Made by a program: the position numbers and the translations under genes. From assembly GCA_012295275.1 (NCBI GenBank), contig CM022672.1:4118443-4182442 (forward strand): 64,000 nt of DNA. Direction: 5' to 3'. This stretch comes from Chrysomallon squamiferum. Lineage: Eukaryota; Mollusca; Gastropoda; Neomphalida; Peltospiridae. The notes under the pieces were generated by a model. The model searched no databases. It had not been told where the DNA came from and saw only the letters and a list, made by a program, of their open reading frames with translations. Positions 1-14,300 of this stretch are shown here, one piece after another. Numbering within the stretch: the first letter of the stretch is position 1; every line of letters begins with the position of its first letter.

Positions 1-3000
1 AAATTTTATATAAATATTAAAATGTATATTTGGGACAGAAGACTCATTTTTTGGACAGTTTGGTTTGATTCTTATTTTTTATTGCATGTAACTGTAACTA
101 AGAGTCAAATAAGTTATGGTATTTGCTTTCCCATCTGTAGAAGAATTCAAATAATAAAATAATAATAATAATAATGTTTACTGATGTTTGGGGAAAAGAA
201 CCCAGAATGTGACACAGCATGTTTTCTTTCTCATAACATAGTTACAAAATACCTAATATTATTATAAAAATAAGTTATTAGTAGAAACAATTGCTTATTC
301 TTTCCCTGTAGAAATCACCTGCCATCTTTCACGTATAGGCTGTTTAAATTACATACATCGAGTGTTTGAGAAAATACTGTAAAACAGTTGCTGGGTTGCA
401 TATCCAGGAAACTCTTTTTAATTATATCTATATGTATTTCCTTGGTAACCGGTTAACCACTTCATTGATTATTGATAAAATGAAACCTGCATGAATATAT
501 TCTTGTTTAACTGAAACATCCATGCATACAAATGGCATAGTAAACAAATATGAGTCATATGAGACATACCAAGGATGTCATGATTGTTTAATGGGCATAT
601 TTATGACAGAATAAACCATGTGCATACTGAAAAAAAACCTGTAAAAATTTATTTAATCCTCTTTGGTGTGTATGCATGTTTGTGCTTATTTTTGTATGAA
701 AGTGTATGAATGTACATATATTTACATGTACTCAGTACTTCTAGTTACCAGAATGTTTCTGTAAATACAAGTGTTTTATATTAAGAAAAGAAAACCTTGA
801 CAAAAAAACCCAGTAATAATAATTTTTTTTTAAAAAGCCTCTTAATCATATATGAGAATGATGTGACAGATGTTGTGTATATATTTTAAGATAGAAGAAA
901 TATTTATAGGTCACATAGACACACCTACAGTTTAGTGTACAGTGTTGAAAATAGCTTTTGTGTTGTCACTCGGTCATGAGGTGTTCAGAATCATGAATGT
1001 GTAGAGCACTGACAGATCTGTGTTTACAACTGGTGAATATTGCTGTCACAGCGTGATCCAAGGTAATTTCCAGTTGTGTTGCTTATTTACTGTGTCCTGT
1101 GGTTGTGACCACTGTTTATTATTATTATTTCCTTATAGTGACCACTGTTTTATCTACTTCATCTCTAAAAGGTAACTGTCTTTTGCTTGTAAATGTTGTA
1201 TACATTGATGACTAGTCATAACACAATGTGTAGCTATTGGTAAAAGAACTGGAAAGATAATTATTATCATTAAATTACTTAAATCTGAGTAGTTTACATG
1301 ATGTCTTATAAGTACGAAGATGACATTTATGTTCAAATGACTGGGTGAATGAAAGTAATAAATGACACTCTTGTAATATGTTGATGAGTTTTTAAGCTTT
1401 GGGCATATTTTTTTGTATATGCAGACAATACAGCTATCCATAAATTATTCATATAATAATCAGTAAAACGCATCATGATGTGTGATAAACATTTGTGGAG
1501 AACAGGATTTGAATAACTATAGAATAAATATTTCCTTTAGTAATTGTGCATGTCAGGGACTTACCCTCTCATTTTGAAATATATCTTGTGTAAACTTTGC
1601 ATAGACTAAAATAAACACAACATAATGATAAAATAACTTGGGGTCAGAACTGTTAATAAACATTTGTTAAAACACTTGAGATAACTGCATTATCTTCAGT
1701 GTTTCTTGTTTTTATCAACTGAGTATTAGTGATACAGTGACAGAGCTAATAAACTGGCTAAGCAATAGTTATCATTTTAATACTACTACTATACTGTTTG
1801 ATTTTTCTTTTCATATGCACTTACCATGACTTTTATAACAGGTTGTGTGGTACAGGCTGAAAAGGGAAACAGTTCAGATTTTGTAATTAAAAAACAAGCA
1901 CAGTAATTGCTGAATTATACCTCTGTTCCCAACAATAAAATATGGCAATGATTTATCATTACATGGTGATTGTTTAATGTATATAAAAAAGCTTGATAAA
2001 CTGATAAATACAACAACTTTTCTTATGATTTACTCACTCTTACTTGTTCATCTTCATGTTTATTGAACCAGCTTAAGACATGTACAGGATGTTAGTAAAT
2101 GGTGATTCATAGTAAAGGATTCTGTTATTTATAACTCCCAGTATTATTAATAGTAGTTTTTATTGTATAGTATTGCTATGTGATTTCAGTTTATAATCAC
2201 TTCATAGAAACTTCCATATGATAAAATTATAAAGAAAACAAATTTATTATTTGGGTCTCTGTGAAGAATACAAATTTTAATAATATTTAATTTGTTTGAT
2301 TTAGTTATTTCAAAATAAGGGAATCCTGAGCATCTATGCATTTGTGTGTTTGTATATCATTTGTCTCTTTTGATGAATGTCTTTATATTTGTGTTTCTTA
2401 TTTACCTGTTTATGCACACATTTTGATGTGTTTATGATAGAATTTATGTTAGTTTGAGATTCCAAATTTCTTTATTAAAATGAGTAGTCTTTAAAGCCTT
2501 CTTAAGTACTGCAAATAAAATATTGGTAAAATTAAATTAATACATCCATAACTTCTTTAATTCATAATTTCTGTTTTTTCAGTTGTTATTATTATATCAG
2601 AAATAGTTACTTATATATATATTTTTTTATGTGAGAAGTAATCATGTTCATTCAAACTATCTGCTGTTTTAATTTAGCACTGATATTTTTGTTTTATTTA
2701 AAAGAGTGAGCATACAAACTGAGCCAGTTAGTTACCTTGATTGTGTAAAGTTACTTTATAATCAAGCCACATTTCTGCTGTGTTCTTAGTGTGTTTACCA
2801 TTGCCGAGCTTTGGAAAGTGTCATCTGTGTTAGGTTAGGAGTCTGACCTTTCCATGATTTGTGTTTCACCATGTCAGCTGTGTGTTAGGTAACACAAATT
2901 ACCCAGTCTTCCCAACACTGTTTGAATAAAATAATGGGTTAGCACTGGGCCTCTACAATTCTAACTAAAATTTTATTTTTTTCATTATTATTTTTTTTTT

Positions 3001-4147
3001 TTCTTACATCTAATTCAAATAATAAGTTTGTTTTATTTTTGTTGTTGTTACTGACAGTTATTATTATTGTTGTTATTTCCAGAATTACCCTTTCTTATAA
3101 CTTGTTATTCTAGTGTCATTTTGTACTTTCAACAATTGCAAATGATCTCAGTATGCAGCGAAAAGGTTTCTAATTTTGTTTCACTCAGGGTTTCAGGCTG
3201 TTGATGTAAATGCCAGAAATATTTCTCTGGCTCTATTAGGCAATAATTGATAAATGTATGTCACCAAGATCAATCACTGCTTCTGTCTAAACCTGATCAT
3301 CAGGATCAACATTACTAGGAAGACTTCTGTTTTGTATGCTGTAATATAAAATTATTTTTACAATTTCTTTCCCAGACATTGACTGGATGTATTGGTTTGT
3401 TTTTATTTAGGTTTTGTTTTTTAAAACTGATTTTTGATTGATTTTATGTTTAATATTTCTTGGTAGAGTAAATTGCTTATTAGGCAGTTAATATTTTAGA
3501 TTCATTTTGAAACCATTAAAATGTGTTGAGATCATGATTCACAGTTTAAAAAATTATTAATTACAGTAGTTGTGACTGAATGTTTTAAATTTTGCATATT
3601 CTTTCTATATGGCTATGTTTTTAATGTTAAATTAACAGTTTAAAAATTGTCAGTTATTTTGAATAAATTTGAGCTTTTTTATAATGAGAACCAGATTTAA
3701 ACATAATAATTATTTAAATTTTGGCTGTTTTAAATTTAGTTCAGTTAAAGAACAACAGAGCCATATTTTTAAAATAAAAATATTAAGATTTTCTGTATTT
3801 TATTATTTAATTTAAAAAAAAAAATAATAATAAAAACAAAAAACAATCTTGCTAATCCACATTTGCTTGCACAGAGCCAGATTTAAAGTTAAACATGTTA
3901 ATTTACAGTAATTTCATCCATTTTAAATTCATTGCTAGACTGCTAGATTTCCTAAAGTAGTTAGATTTACCTGGTAATTTAAAAAAGTTAATTGCAGTTT
4001 ACTGGTATCAGCATTTCAGTGTGGGCTTTTTCCTTCATGTTAGCATTTCCCTTCCTGCTGTTAACATTTTATAAAGGATGTTGACTTAGAGAGGTTAGGT
4101 TTGTGATCCCTGTAATGAGTTTTCAGGAATTTTCCTTTTTCACTCAT

Positions 4148-4188
<41 letters not shown>

Positions 4189-4479
4189 CAGTCTTCTTTT
4201 TTCATCATTCTTTCATTCACTTTTTTGTGTCTGGTTATTGTATTATAGAATGGAATTTTCCAATTTCTAAGCTTTTTTTAAAGTTTTTTTATTTGCTCAT
4301 TGTCTTTTACACTATTTTTTTTAAACTGAACACTGTTTCTTGTTTTGTTGTGTGTTCTCTTTCTCTCTTACCTTCTCCTACTTCCAGCTTTTCTCTGTAA
4401 TTTACAAATAGTACATAGTATTTTATATTTCATGAAGGTTTTTGATTACTTTTTGTATAAAAACCCTGATATGTTAAAA

Positions 4480-4560
4480 CAGTAGCAGCATTGCAACTCC
4501 ATAGTCTCTCAAATAACAACCTTTGGTTAGGGGTTCAGTGCTTTAGCAGCTGTACCATTA
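4480..4560 (-). mobile_element. tRNA-SINE-like fragment (weak)
   Basis: On the minus strand, tggtacagctgctaaagcac resembles a tRNA D-arm/A box, and aaccaaaggttgtt follows at the position of an anticodon stem. The B box position (gagttgcaa) is decayed. No tail or flanking duplication was confirmed. Confidence 0.35.
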
Positions 4561-6844
4561 CATATAATATGATATTTTGATAAATCAGACAGTTTTATTT
4601 GAGTTTTATAAATGCCTATATTAATTCCAATAAACTGCCTGAGGAAAAATTCATCAAAATATGTATGTTCAATGATCACAGATTAACTTCAAAGGACTTT
4701 TCATATCTGTTTTTTATTTATTTCCAGATAGCATTATTGTGTTATTATAACAACATTTATGTATTGTTACTGTGATTTAAATATATGTATTTTATATATA
4801 TGTATGTATGTATATATGTATATATGTATGTATATAATGGACAGAGAACCAAAAAAAAAAGACAACAAATTCAGGCAAATTGTTTAGAAACTTCAAATTT
4901 AATTCAAATCTTTTTTGAATTAAAAGCAAACATTATCATTAATGCAGAAATTTCACGTTTCATTTAAAGCAACATTTGCTAACTATTGTTTAAAACCATC
5001 TGTGGAACTGGGTTCCTTTTGTTAAACATATTTCATTCAGGTCACTTCGGCCTAGTCATCAGAAAGTAAACAGCATCATGTACACTACTGCATCTGTATG
5101 TTAGTATTGGTGGAGAAAGTAAATAAAAGACTTGGGTAAAGCAGAAGTAGAATCATGGTCAACACTTCACCTTTGATACGGTTTCTTTTTGATCTTCAGC
5201 TGAACTTCTAAACAAACATGGGAACACATAAATGAGTATGTAAGTGGGAGATACAGAAATTGTGTTAATAGGAAAAGTTTGTATAACTGTATCTGTAGCC
5301 TAAATATGTTTTGTATTCATAATTTTAAAATATATTTTGGAATTTAGATTTATTAATATAGTATATAAAGGATGACAGTATCACAAATCTGCTGAGATTC
5401 ATGGAGGCTTCAGTTTTCTGTTCCTTCTTGAATATTTAATTTTTGAAGAAAACCTTTAATTTTTTTTTAAAGAAATAAAAAATGTCTTACATTTATTTTT
5501 TGAGTGGCAAAATTGATGGGTTTTTGTCTAGTAAGCATGATTTCTTTTAATTATCTGGACTTGTTTATCAAAAAAAGTATTTTTCATATCTATTTTTTGT
5601 TTATTGTTTTCTAACACCCAATAGGGCATGATAAATGCATCTTTTTATAGAAATTCATACTATGTCTTCAGTAAATCAGATACATGGCAGAAGCTGGAAA
5701 TCTGCTTAACACAGACAGAAGGACTGATCCTGTGATCAGCTGAACATCAGGCAAAGCCTGTCAGTGATTATGGGAGGGAACATAGCCTCTTGAATAAAAA
5801 TAGATTTATAATTTATTGACTATCACAAGTTTTCTACCACTGTGACTACCACCAGATTTTGTATGAAAAGACTGAGAAAGCAGGTGTTTGTGCCTGAGAT
5901 AATCTAGAAGCAATCCTCTTTATTTGGGATTATTTAGCAAATCAGATAAAAGTTAAAAGTTCAGACTGTTTATATTCACTGCAGTGGTTTGTAGTTTTTT
6001 CTTGAGCCTTGTGAAAATGGATTTGTGTCTAGTATTTCAAAAGGAATCAGCTTATTAGGATTTTTAGTTTATTATTTTAATGAGTGTTGATTTGTTATTC
6101 ATTTTTAAATTATGAATATTTTATTTACTAATAATTTTATTAAAAATCTCTACCATTTAAGAAAAATAGTAGAAAAAATAATTTTGGTCTTTTCAGCATT
6201 TTCATAAATTCAATATTTATTTGGAAAATTTAAAAAAATGTTCTTAGCTGTTTCCATAACAAATTTATAAAATTATTCATTTTCATTATTTGTTACAATA
6301 CATTCTTGCATTAATGATGTCCATTAACAAATAAATAAGAAAAATATATTAAAAACAACAAAAAAAAAAAAAAAACCACAAAAGAATCCTCCTCCAAAAC
6401 TTGAAATAAATATACACTAGTTTTCCTGGTTTGTGACTTTAAGTAATTTATTCTTATTTTAATTGAGGAAGTTTTCTCTATTTAAAACTGATAAACACCA
6501 GGAAAAACAGACTGGCAGATGACAATACATTCTCAAACAAAGCTTACTGTCAGAAGTAACAGTTTAACTCATCCTCACTTCCATGTTTGCTTAAACTCTT
6601 ACTTACTGTGTTATGTTATCTAAGACATAGGATAAACAAGTCTAATGCCACAGAGAACAATAGATGCAGTAAAACAATAAAAATAGCATAACTTTATGTA
6701 GACCTTGAACATTTCAATCATTTGGCTGTTAATAACTGATACAGGCTGGTATTTAATTGTATATTTAATTGTGTTTCAGTGTTTAAATGTATATTTCTGT
6801 TTTCTTGTGCTTGAATCTGTGTGTCAGAATAGATAATACAGTAC

Positions 6845-6881
6845 GTATGTATGTATGTATGTATGTATGTATGTATGTATG
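6845..6881. repeat. (GTAT)n microsatellite
   Basis: Nine GTAT units in the region upstream of gene 1. Confidence 0.96.
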
Positions 6882-8110
6882 TTCTAGTATATATGTGGGG
6901 GCTGCATGTCAGTATAACTGTACCTTTTAGACATGACTGACAGGTACATGTTTCTTAACTCTTCCTCTGTATTTGATTACCGAACCACAGGTATTAATTA
7001 TCTTTACAGGTAACATACACCGTGTGAAGTACATATTCTTTCTGTACATTTTCATATCTCACTGAACATATATTAAAGAAAATTTACATGACATACACTC
7101 AAATACAAAGAGCACTCATATTTCTATAAGTGTATATGTTAGATATTGAATATCTTGATGTTGTGTTGACAGTATATCATTAAAAAAGTTTTGTAAGTAT
7201 GTAGAGTTTGGAAAGAATAAAGATGGTCATGGTCTGAATATTTCAAATGAAGGCTTTTAATGATTTATCAATGTATTAATAAGGTAAACAACTTAAATTA
7301 ATTAATTATTAAAAAAACACACCCAGTTACTCATTTTGAAAATAATACTATTCATTAATATTTGTTTTCAAAGTATGTCTACCTGTAAGTGAGAGGATAC
7401 GAAAACAAAGTAGAAACCACAAAATGATACTGGGTCTTTAACTTGACCCTATAACTGAATTCTTTTCCTTTCCTTGAGACATTTTCACAAGTATTCATTA
7501 CATTTAAATTCACTTCCTTCCTTAGTATTGTCTTGCATTCAGAGCAGAGCAAACAGAATTGTACTTGTACTCTTAAGATAAGAGTTGCAAAACGTCCTAC
7601 TACTTTTAATGTTATAACTTTCCATAGGGAATTGTGTGAGGAAAATATTGAATTACTCGAAGCAGTGGGAATTTTACATTTAAAAGTTGGCAGGTGATGC
7701 AGGATTACCAGTCTAAGTCAAGCAAAGTGTGACTAGTTTCATGACCAGCTTAGTTAATCAAGCAGCTATTTTTCTGAATGAAGATAGGTTTGTAATTTAA
7801 GACAAGAAAATGAAAAATACATTACCCCAACTCTTGATTCATTGTTTCAGATTTATGATTCACTGGGCAGTCATGAAAAATATTTTGGGTATGGCCCTGA
7901 CTTCTGGTGTGATAGATAAGAAGAGACATATACCAACCATTCTTTAACATATGTACAATCCAAATATTGCCATAAGCAAAGAGAGATACCAATCAATGTA
8001 TTGTCATTTTTACATTTCTTGATTTAATGCTTTTTTTTTTTTTTTGTAGACACAAATTGAGGATATATTTGAATAGGATTTTAAATTATCTGAATTAATG
8101 TATTTTTCAG

Positions 8111-8311
8111 AATTTTGAAAGTGGACTGGAAGATAAAACAGAAAATCAAGATGGTGAGACAGCACTGACCAGTGACAAGAAAATGGCGGATCACCCCGCT
8201 CACTCCGATTTGTCGGAGTTACATCAAGAGTTCATCAGACTGCTAGAAGGTCAAGGTCTGGGGGCAGATGTCATCCTGCAGAAAGTTGAACCTGTTCTGA
8301 GAGCAGAACAG
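8111..8311 (+). CDS. Gene 1 exon 1 seen (likely start codon at 8183)
   Basis: The exon follows a tttttcag acceptor and ends at AACAG|gtaagt, phase 0. ATG 8183 sits in a good context (AAAATGGCG) and begins MADHPAHSDLSELHQEF, followed by an amphipathic helix. The frame stays open for 24 codons upstream of this ATG to the acceptor, so an upstream coding exon outside or unseen in the window is possible. The preferred reading is a 5' UTR-plus-start exon, because 24 open codons can occur by chance. A short out-of-frame uORF (ATG 8151, stop ending 8168) precedes the chosen ATG. Confidence 0.82.
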
Positions 8312-11300
8312 GTAAGTTTCTTCATTGTCAGAATAATCTAAATGTAAACTTCATCATCAGAACAATTAAGTTACTACATTGCCAGAATAGTATTAATGTA
8401 AACATCAGAATAGAATAATTAATGTAAACTTCATTATCAGAACAGGTAAATTACTTCATTTTCATCATCAAAATAGGTAAAATATTTGTCAGAATAGTGT
8501 TAATGTAAATTTCACCATTGGAACAGGTAAGTTATTTCATTGTCAGAACAATGTCAGTATGTATGACATAGCTGTCAGAGTAAAGTTAACTTTCTTGTAA
8601 GAGTACTATTAGTATGTATAATTCTCTGATCATAATGCTGGCATCAGTAGTTAATTGTTAGTGTTAATATATCAGTGTTAAAGTAATGTTTAAAGAATAA
8701 AGAACCCAGTAGAGTTGAAATGTCTTTTCTTTTTAATCACTGTATTAAACACTACATTTGTTGAACAAGTTACAGTAAAGGAAAAAGAAAGGATATTGTA
8801 TATTTCATTTTCAGAATAATTTTAGTACATAGAACTTACACTAGCTAGTGTATGTAATATATCTTCAGAATTATAAAGTATTCATACTTAAAACAGAGTA
8901 ATGTCAATAAAATAATGCAAGTCAGAATATTGTGAAAGTATTAATCTCAGTGTATTATGTGGTCATCCAAGGATTAATCATTTCAGTAAATTTTTAAAAA
9001 ATAATTAAAAAAATGTTTTTCGAAAATTTAAATGTTATGACTTTATATTCAGTGTCTGATCATCATGATTTAACTTATTATGTATTTCAGCAAATTCAAA
9101 GTCTGGAGTACACAGCAGCAGAACTTCAGCGTAAAGTGAGTAGTCTGCAGGAAGAAAAGGCTGCGCTGGAAGAGATGTTGCTGACCCCACGACAAGGGGC
9201 ACCGCATGCCACAAGCAATGAAAAAGAACGTGCAGAGGTTCTAGCTTTAAAGGTAGAATTTGTCTTTTATATTCAGGACGTTCTTTTTTTCACTCTTTTT
9301 ATTGTTTACTTTTATGCACATATTTTATTCATTTATTCTTCCATTTCTATTTAATTCATTCTTATTCTTTTTATTTTTTTGGTAACTATATTTTATAAGC
9401 TGTTTTATTATCTATTCATATTTATATATCTTTATATATTCACTATGCTTATTTTATAATACTTAATAACTGAAGAAAAAATGATTTTACCCAACCGAAA
9501 AATATTATAAGTTAATATGTTATTTATTTAAATATTTAAATTCTGATTATTTCACAAATAACTTACTGTATTTAAGCATCACATTTATCATATTTCATAA
9601 GCAAAAATCATTTTTAAATTTATTTTATTTTTATTATTTTTTTTATTAAATATCCTCAGGCAGTTTTAAAATAAAATGAAAGCACCTAATCTTATAACAT
9701 TTAATATGTTTTCTTTAATTAGACTTAAAAATTAAAAAAAAAAACATCTTCATTTGATTTTGCACAGCTTTACTTATAGCTTTATGTAAGTCAAAATATA
9801 ATCTGCTTTTTTTAAAACAATTTTCATTCACCACTTTTTATTAGTTTTTGATAGTATTATAATTAATTATTATTTATTTAATTTTAGCATGGTTTTTATT
9901 TAGAATACTTTAAGTAAGTAAATGAAATAAAAATATTATTGCTGTCATTATTATTATTATTATTTGTATTATTTGAATATATGGGGATTTGTTTCAGATT
10001 CTTTATCAAAATAATTTAAAATATTTAGTTAATCACTGTCAGACCAAAAACTTTAAAACAAAACCACTTTTCAGAATCAGATAGAAATCTTGGAAAAATC
10101 TCAGCTGAAAATAATGGCTGAAAACTCGTCACTTCAAAATGAACTTCAGAAAAGCTCTTCTCAAAACAATTGGATTAAAAAACAAATGGATGACTTGAAG
10201 GTTTCCATGAAAACAGTCTCGAATGATTCAACACCTCTGTCTGATCTAGCCATGCTTGATAAGAACTCTCAAACCGAACTGAAAACAAATGACAAAGCTG
10301 TGTATGTGAACTCTTCTGCAAGCAGTGTTGAAAAAGATGAAGTCATCTCCCTTGAACAGAAGCTTCAAATGGTCTATGAAGAGAACATGAGACTGAAGTT
10401 TAAGCTGGAAGAAAAATGTCTCCTCCTTGATGGTTCTGAGCATGCCAGACTGGAAGAGCTTGAAGAATACTGTGAAGATCTTCAGGAAAGAATGAGAAAT
10501 GCAGAAATGTCTGAACGGCAGTTAAGAGAAAAACTCAAACTTGCAGAGCATACGATCAATGACCTTGAGAGTTCTGAAGGTCATTTTCGAGAAGCTGTTG
10601 ATGACCTGACCTTTAAGGAACAAGAGACAAAAAGACAGACACATGAACTGCATCGAACTGTGAGAGAGCTTAAGGATATAGTTGTAGATAAAGACATTGT
10701 TGAACAAGCCCTTAGGGACAAGGTAAAATGGTTGCTGCCATGTTGGATGTTGCATCATGGGAATGGTTTGCTTGTGTGTGGTACTTGGTCTTTCAAAGGA
10801 AATTTAAAAAAAACCATATTTTAAAAAAAGAAAATTACTGTGATTACTTTTTTAATATTTTTGATATTTTTGTTGTTTTTGTAGATCTGTGTTTAAGGTT
10901 ATTATTAACATTTTGAATTGTAATATTATCAGATTTAGATTTTTTTTTTTATGTTAATTTAATCCTGGGCAAGAAAATACATTTGTGATTTCATGGACTG
11001 CTTTAATTTGGCATACTAACTGTAAAAGTAAAATTAATGATTGCATGCACTGACTAATTTACAGAACATGCTGTGAGACATAATTCTTTGATCCTCAGTT
11101 ATAATCTTCAGTTCAGTTTGCTGTGCTGTACTATAGAAAGTCTATAGACAAGAGTGTTTGCATATTTATATGTAGCTTTATTAACATTACATTAATTTGA
11201 AAAACTTACTCATTTACTTATTATGTGCACAATTTTTAATTTATAAACTGAATTATTTGTCTATAATTGATAGTGTTAGTTACACATGACTCAAAATAAC

Positions 11301-14300
11301 AAAACTAACTGGTTACTTACACTCTTCTTTTATATGGAAACTAATAATTATATTTTTAATATTTATTGCTGGCTAATTTGCTGTTTTTTTCTAATTCTTG
11401 AATTTTGTATTTTGGTTTGTTTTTTTATTCTTCTTTGTTATTGTCGGCCATTTTATTTCTGATCACTGCTGCATGCTTTTGGCTTTTGTGTTGTTTCCAT
11501 TTATTGCAGTAATATGTTTAATTTTTCCACTACACTGATTTATTTAGCAACTGATATATAAAAAGACAATACTTTCTAAGAAGGATACTGAATTTTTTTC
11601 TTCTTAGAAAAAGGCACTCCAACTGAAAAATGTAAAAAGGTTTAAAAATGATGGAGGATGCTTTTAAATTTTAGGACAGATTTTGTTGAATATTTATTTC
11701 TTACGTGTAATTATTTTTTTTAAACTTTTATTCTACCTCTTGTCATACATAATGTATAAATCATTGTTATTTATTTATTTACTTATTTGTTATAGACATA
11801 AATTTAGCCATAAATATATATTAGTCTGTTCGTACTGAATTTTAGAATTGCCCTCATGACTTCCAGTGTTTCATTACTGTTGTTTCTATAAACAAACAGA
11901 AATTTTAATGTTCGCAGGTTGAACTGTAAATAAAAATAAATCATTGTTACTGTTGGTTAAATGTAATATTTTTGTACTTAGTAGTAATCCGAGTATTTTG
12001 AGTTGTTATTTAAATTTAATAGTTAAACTATAAATCACATGTCTGAAAAATAGAAATTTGCTGATATATTTATTGATTTCATGAACTCAGTGATGTACTG
12101 AAATAATTATATAAAGATAAAAATGATAAATGTTTAAATAAATTATTATATTATTATTATTAATTATTATTATTATTGAAAAGCATGCATGCTAAATGTG
12201 AAAAAGATGTTGTGAAACTAATTGCATCAAGCATTTGAAATGTTTAATAATTAAAATAAATAATTTACACACAAATTTTAAATAAAATAAAAATAAAAAT
12301 ATTTTTTTTTTATGAAATGTATTTAATCAAAGTTATAATAATTTGTACAGCACACATAAAACAATGTTTCAGAATTAAATGTTTTCAGTGATACATTTTA
12401 TTATATAATTTAAAGGTTATTCCTCAAAAAAGTATTTAAAGCAATGAATTATTTTTTGTCATAATCATTATTTTGGTTAGTGGATTTGAATATTGTAGTC
12501 TGTGATTACCTATCTATATTTCAGTATTACCAAATTTTATTCTCTGCATTTAATTTGTTTTTTAATTTTATATTCTAATTTATATTTAAACATTTTTTAA
12601 AATTATTTTTATTTTCATTGCAGAATTATTTAATATTGATATACAAGAATTTCCTGTTGTTTTTTTTTTTTTTTTTTTTTAACTTTGAATTAATTCTTAA
12701 TTTTTACCAAAATCATATCCAAAACTTCTTTTTCAGGTTGAATTTTTGGAAAAAGCTGAAGCTGAATCTTCCAAAACAATTGCTGAACTTCAAGCATCAG
12801 AAAGATCGCTGCGACAACAACTGGAACTTCAGAGTGACCTTGAAGGCGATGTGTACATTGTCAATCAGCTGAGGAAAGAACTTCACAGTTTGGAGAACAC
12901 AAACAAAGAACTTCAGATGCAGGTTGCAGAGCTTACCGAAAATGAAGAAATTCTCCGAGACAACTGGCGACGTGTTGCAGACGAAGACGCAAACAGAAGA
13001 CAGTGCCTGGAGGAAAAGATAAAAATGCTCGAACAGCTGAATCAGGATTTGAAACTCAGTCTTGAAGATGCTAAAGAACATTTTGCCTTTGCAAGAATTC
13101 CTCGAAATGTGTCTCTGGCCAGTGAGCTTTCAGCTTCCAAGTCGTGCAATGACCTTCTCAGCCAGTCATATTCAGAAGAACGGATATTGGAATTAGAGGC
13201 CAAATTAAAAAGTCTTGAAGAAAAGAAGGATGCCAAGATTGAACAGTTGCAAGAGAAGATAGAGAATTTGCAGGAAAAGCTTGGAAACCTGAGAGAAAAT
13301 GAAATAAAGCTGAGTGAAACTTTAGCAGAAATGGAAGCAACTGAACAAGAACTGAGAGTGAAAATCTCCCTTTATGAGAGCAAACAGGTTATTTAGTTAC
13401 CTACTTATTTGTTTATTTTTTTTGTCTACTGACATATTTATTTGATTAATTTATTAGCTTTATTCAAAGCAAACAGGTTATTTATTTACCAGTTTATTTA
13501 TTTATTTGTTCATCTACTGACATATTTATTTAATTACCTGTTTATTTATTTATGTACTGACATATTTATTTTATTTATTTATATAGTTCATTTATTAATT
13601 TATTAACTTTATTCATGCATAGATGTTATTTCAGTACATTTTAGTTTTGTCCCATTATGAATTACAGAGTTATCTCCCATTTAAAAAAAAATTCGTTTAC
13701 AGTTATATCATGTGTTAAAAGGAAATCTCAAACATCTATGAAAATTTACACTGATACATGTCTTCTTGCAGGTAACTGTGGAGCGCATGTTAAGGTATGA
13801 AGATGAAATAAAAGAACTGCATACATCCCAGGAAAACCTATTGGAAAAGCTGGATTCTCTTGAGGACCATGAGGAAACACTACAAGAAAAACTGGAAACA
13901 ATGGAAAAAATACACAAAGCTAAAGTTAATTCTCTCGAAAAGAAGATAAAAATTCTGCAGGAAGAACGGGAAAAAGCCAAATTGAAAATCGAGGAGGTGG
14001 AAAAAGAGATAGCACGTTTGCAACAGAAATGTTTGGATTATACAATTGAGATAGAGAAACTGGAGAAAGAACTTGTTGAAGCTAAATCCAGGGAGGAAAA
14101 AGCAGGAGAACAGATAGCAAAATTGGAAAGAGAAGTTAAACAGAAAGAGTCAGATTCTCAAATAAGAAGTGAAGCACTTAGAAAAGAAATTGAAAATTGT
14201 AGATTAACTGCAAAAAAAGAGGTCAGTTCTTTAGAAAATAGTCTAACAGAATTGAAGGAAAAAGATGCTGGGTCTGAAATGAAGATTTGTAAGTTAGAAA

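Larger units (their letters stand above)
1..8110. other. 5' flank or first intron of gene 1, no exon recognised
   Basis: AT-rich non-coding sequence. It holds a 34-base T run (4151-4184), a (GTAT)n tract (6845-6881), TA-rich stretches near 4790-4835 and a tRNA-SINE-like fragment near 4480-4560. Open frames here are short and have no homology that I recognise. An upstream leader exon ending at a GT donor could hide here. Confidence 0.6.

Noticed and set aside
1154-1441. 95-codon minus-strand open frame upstream of gene 1
   Set aside because: Composition is that of AT-rich non-coding DNA (I, Y, S, N), with no family resemblance.
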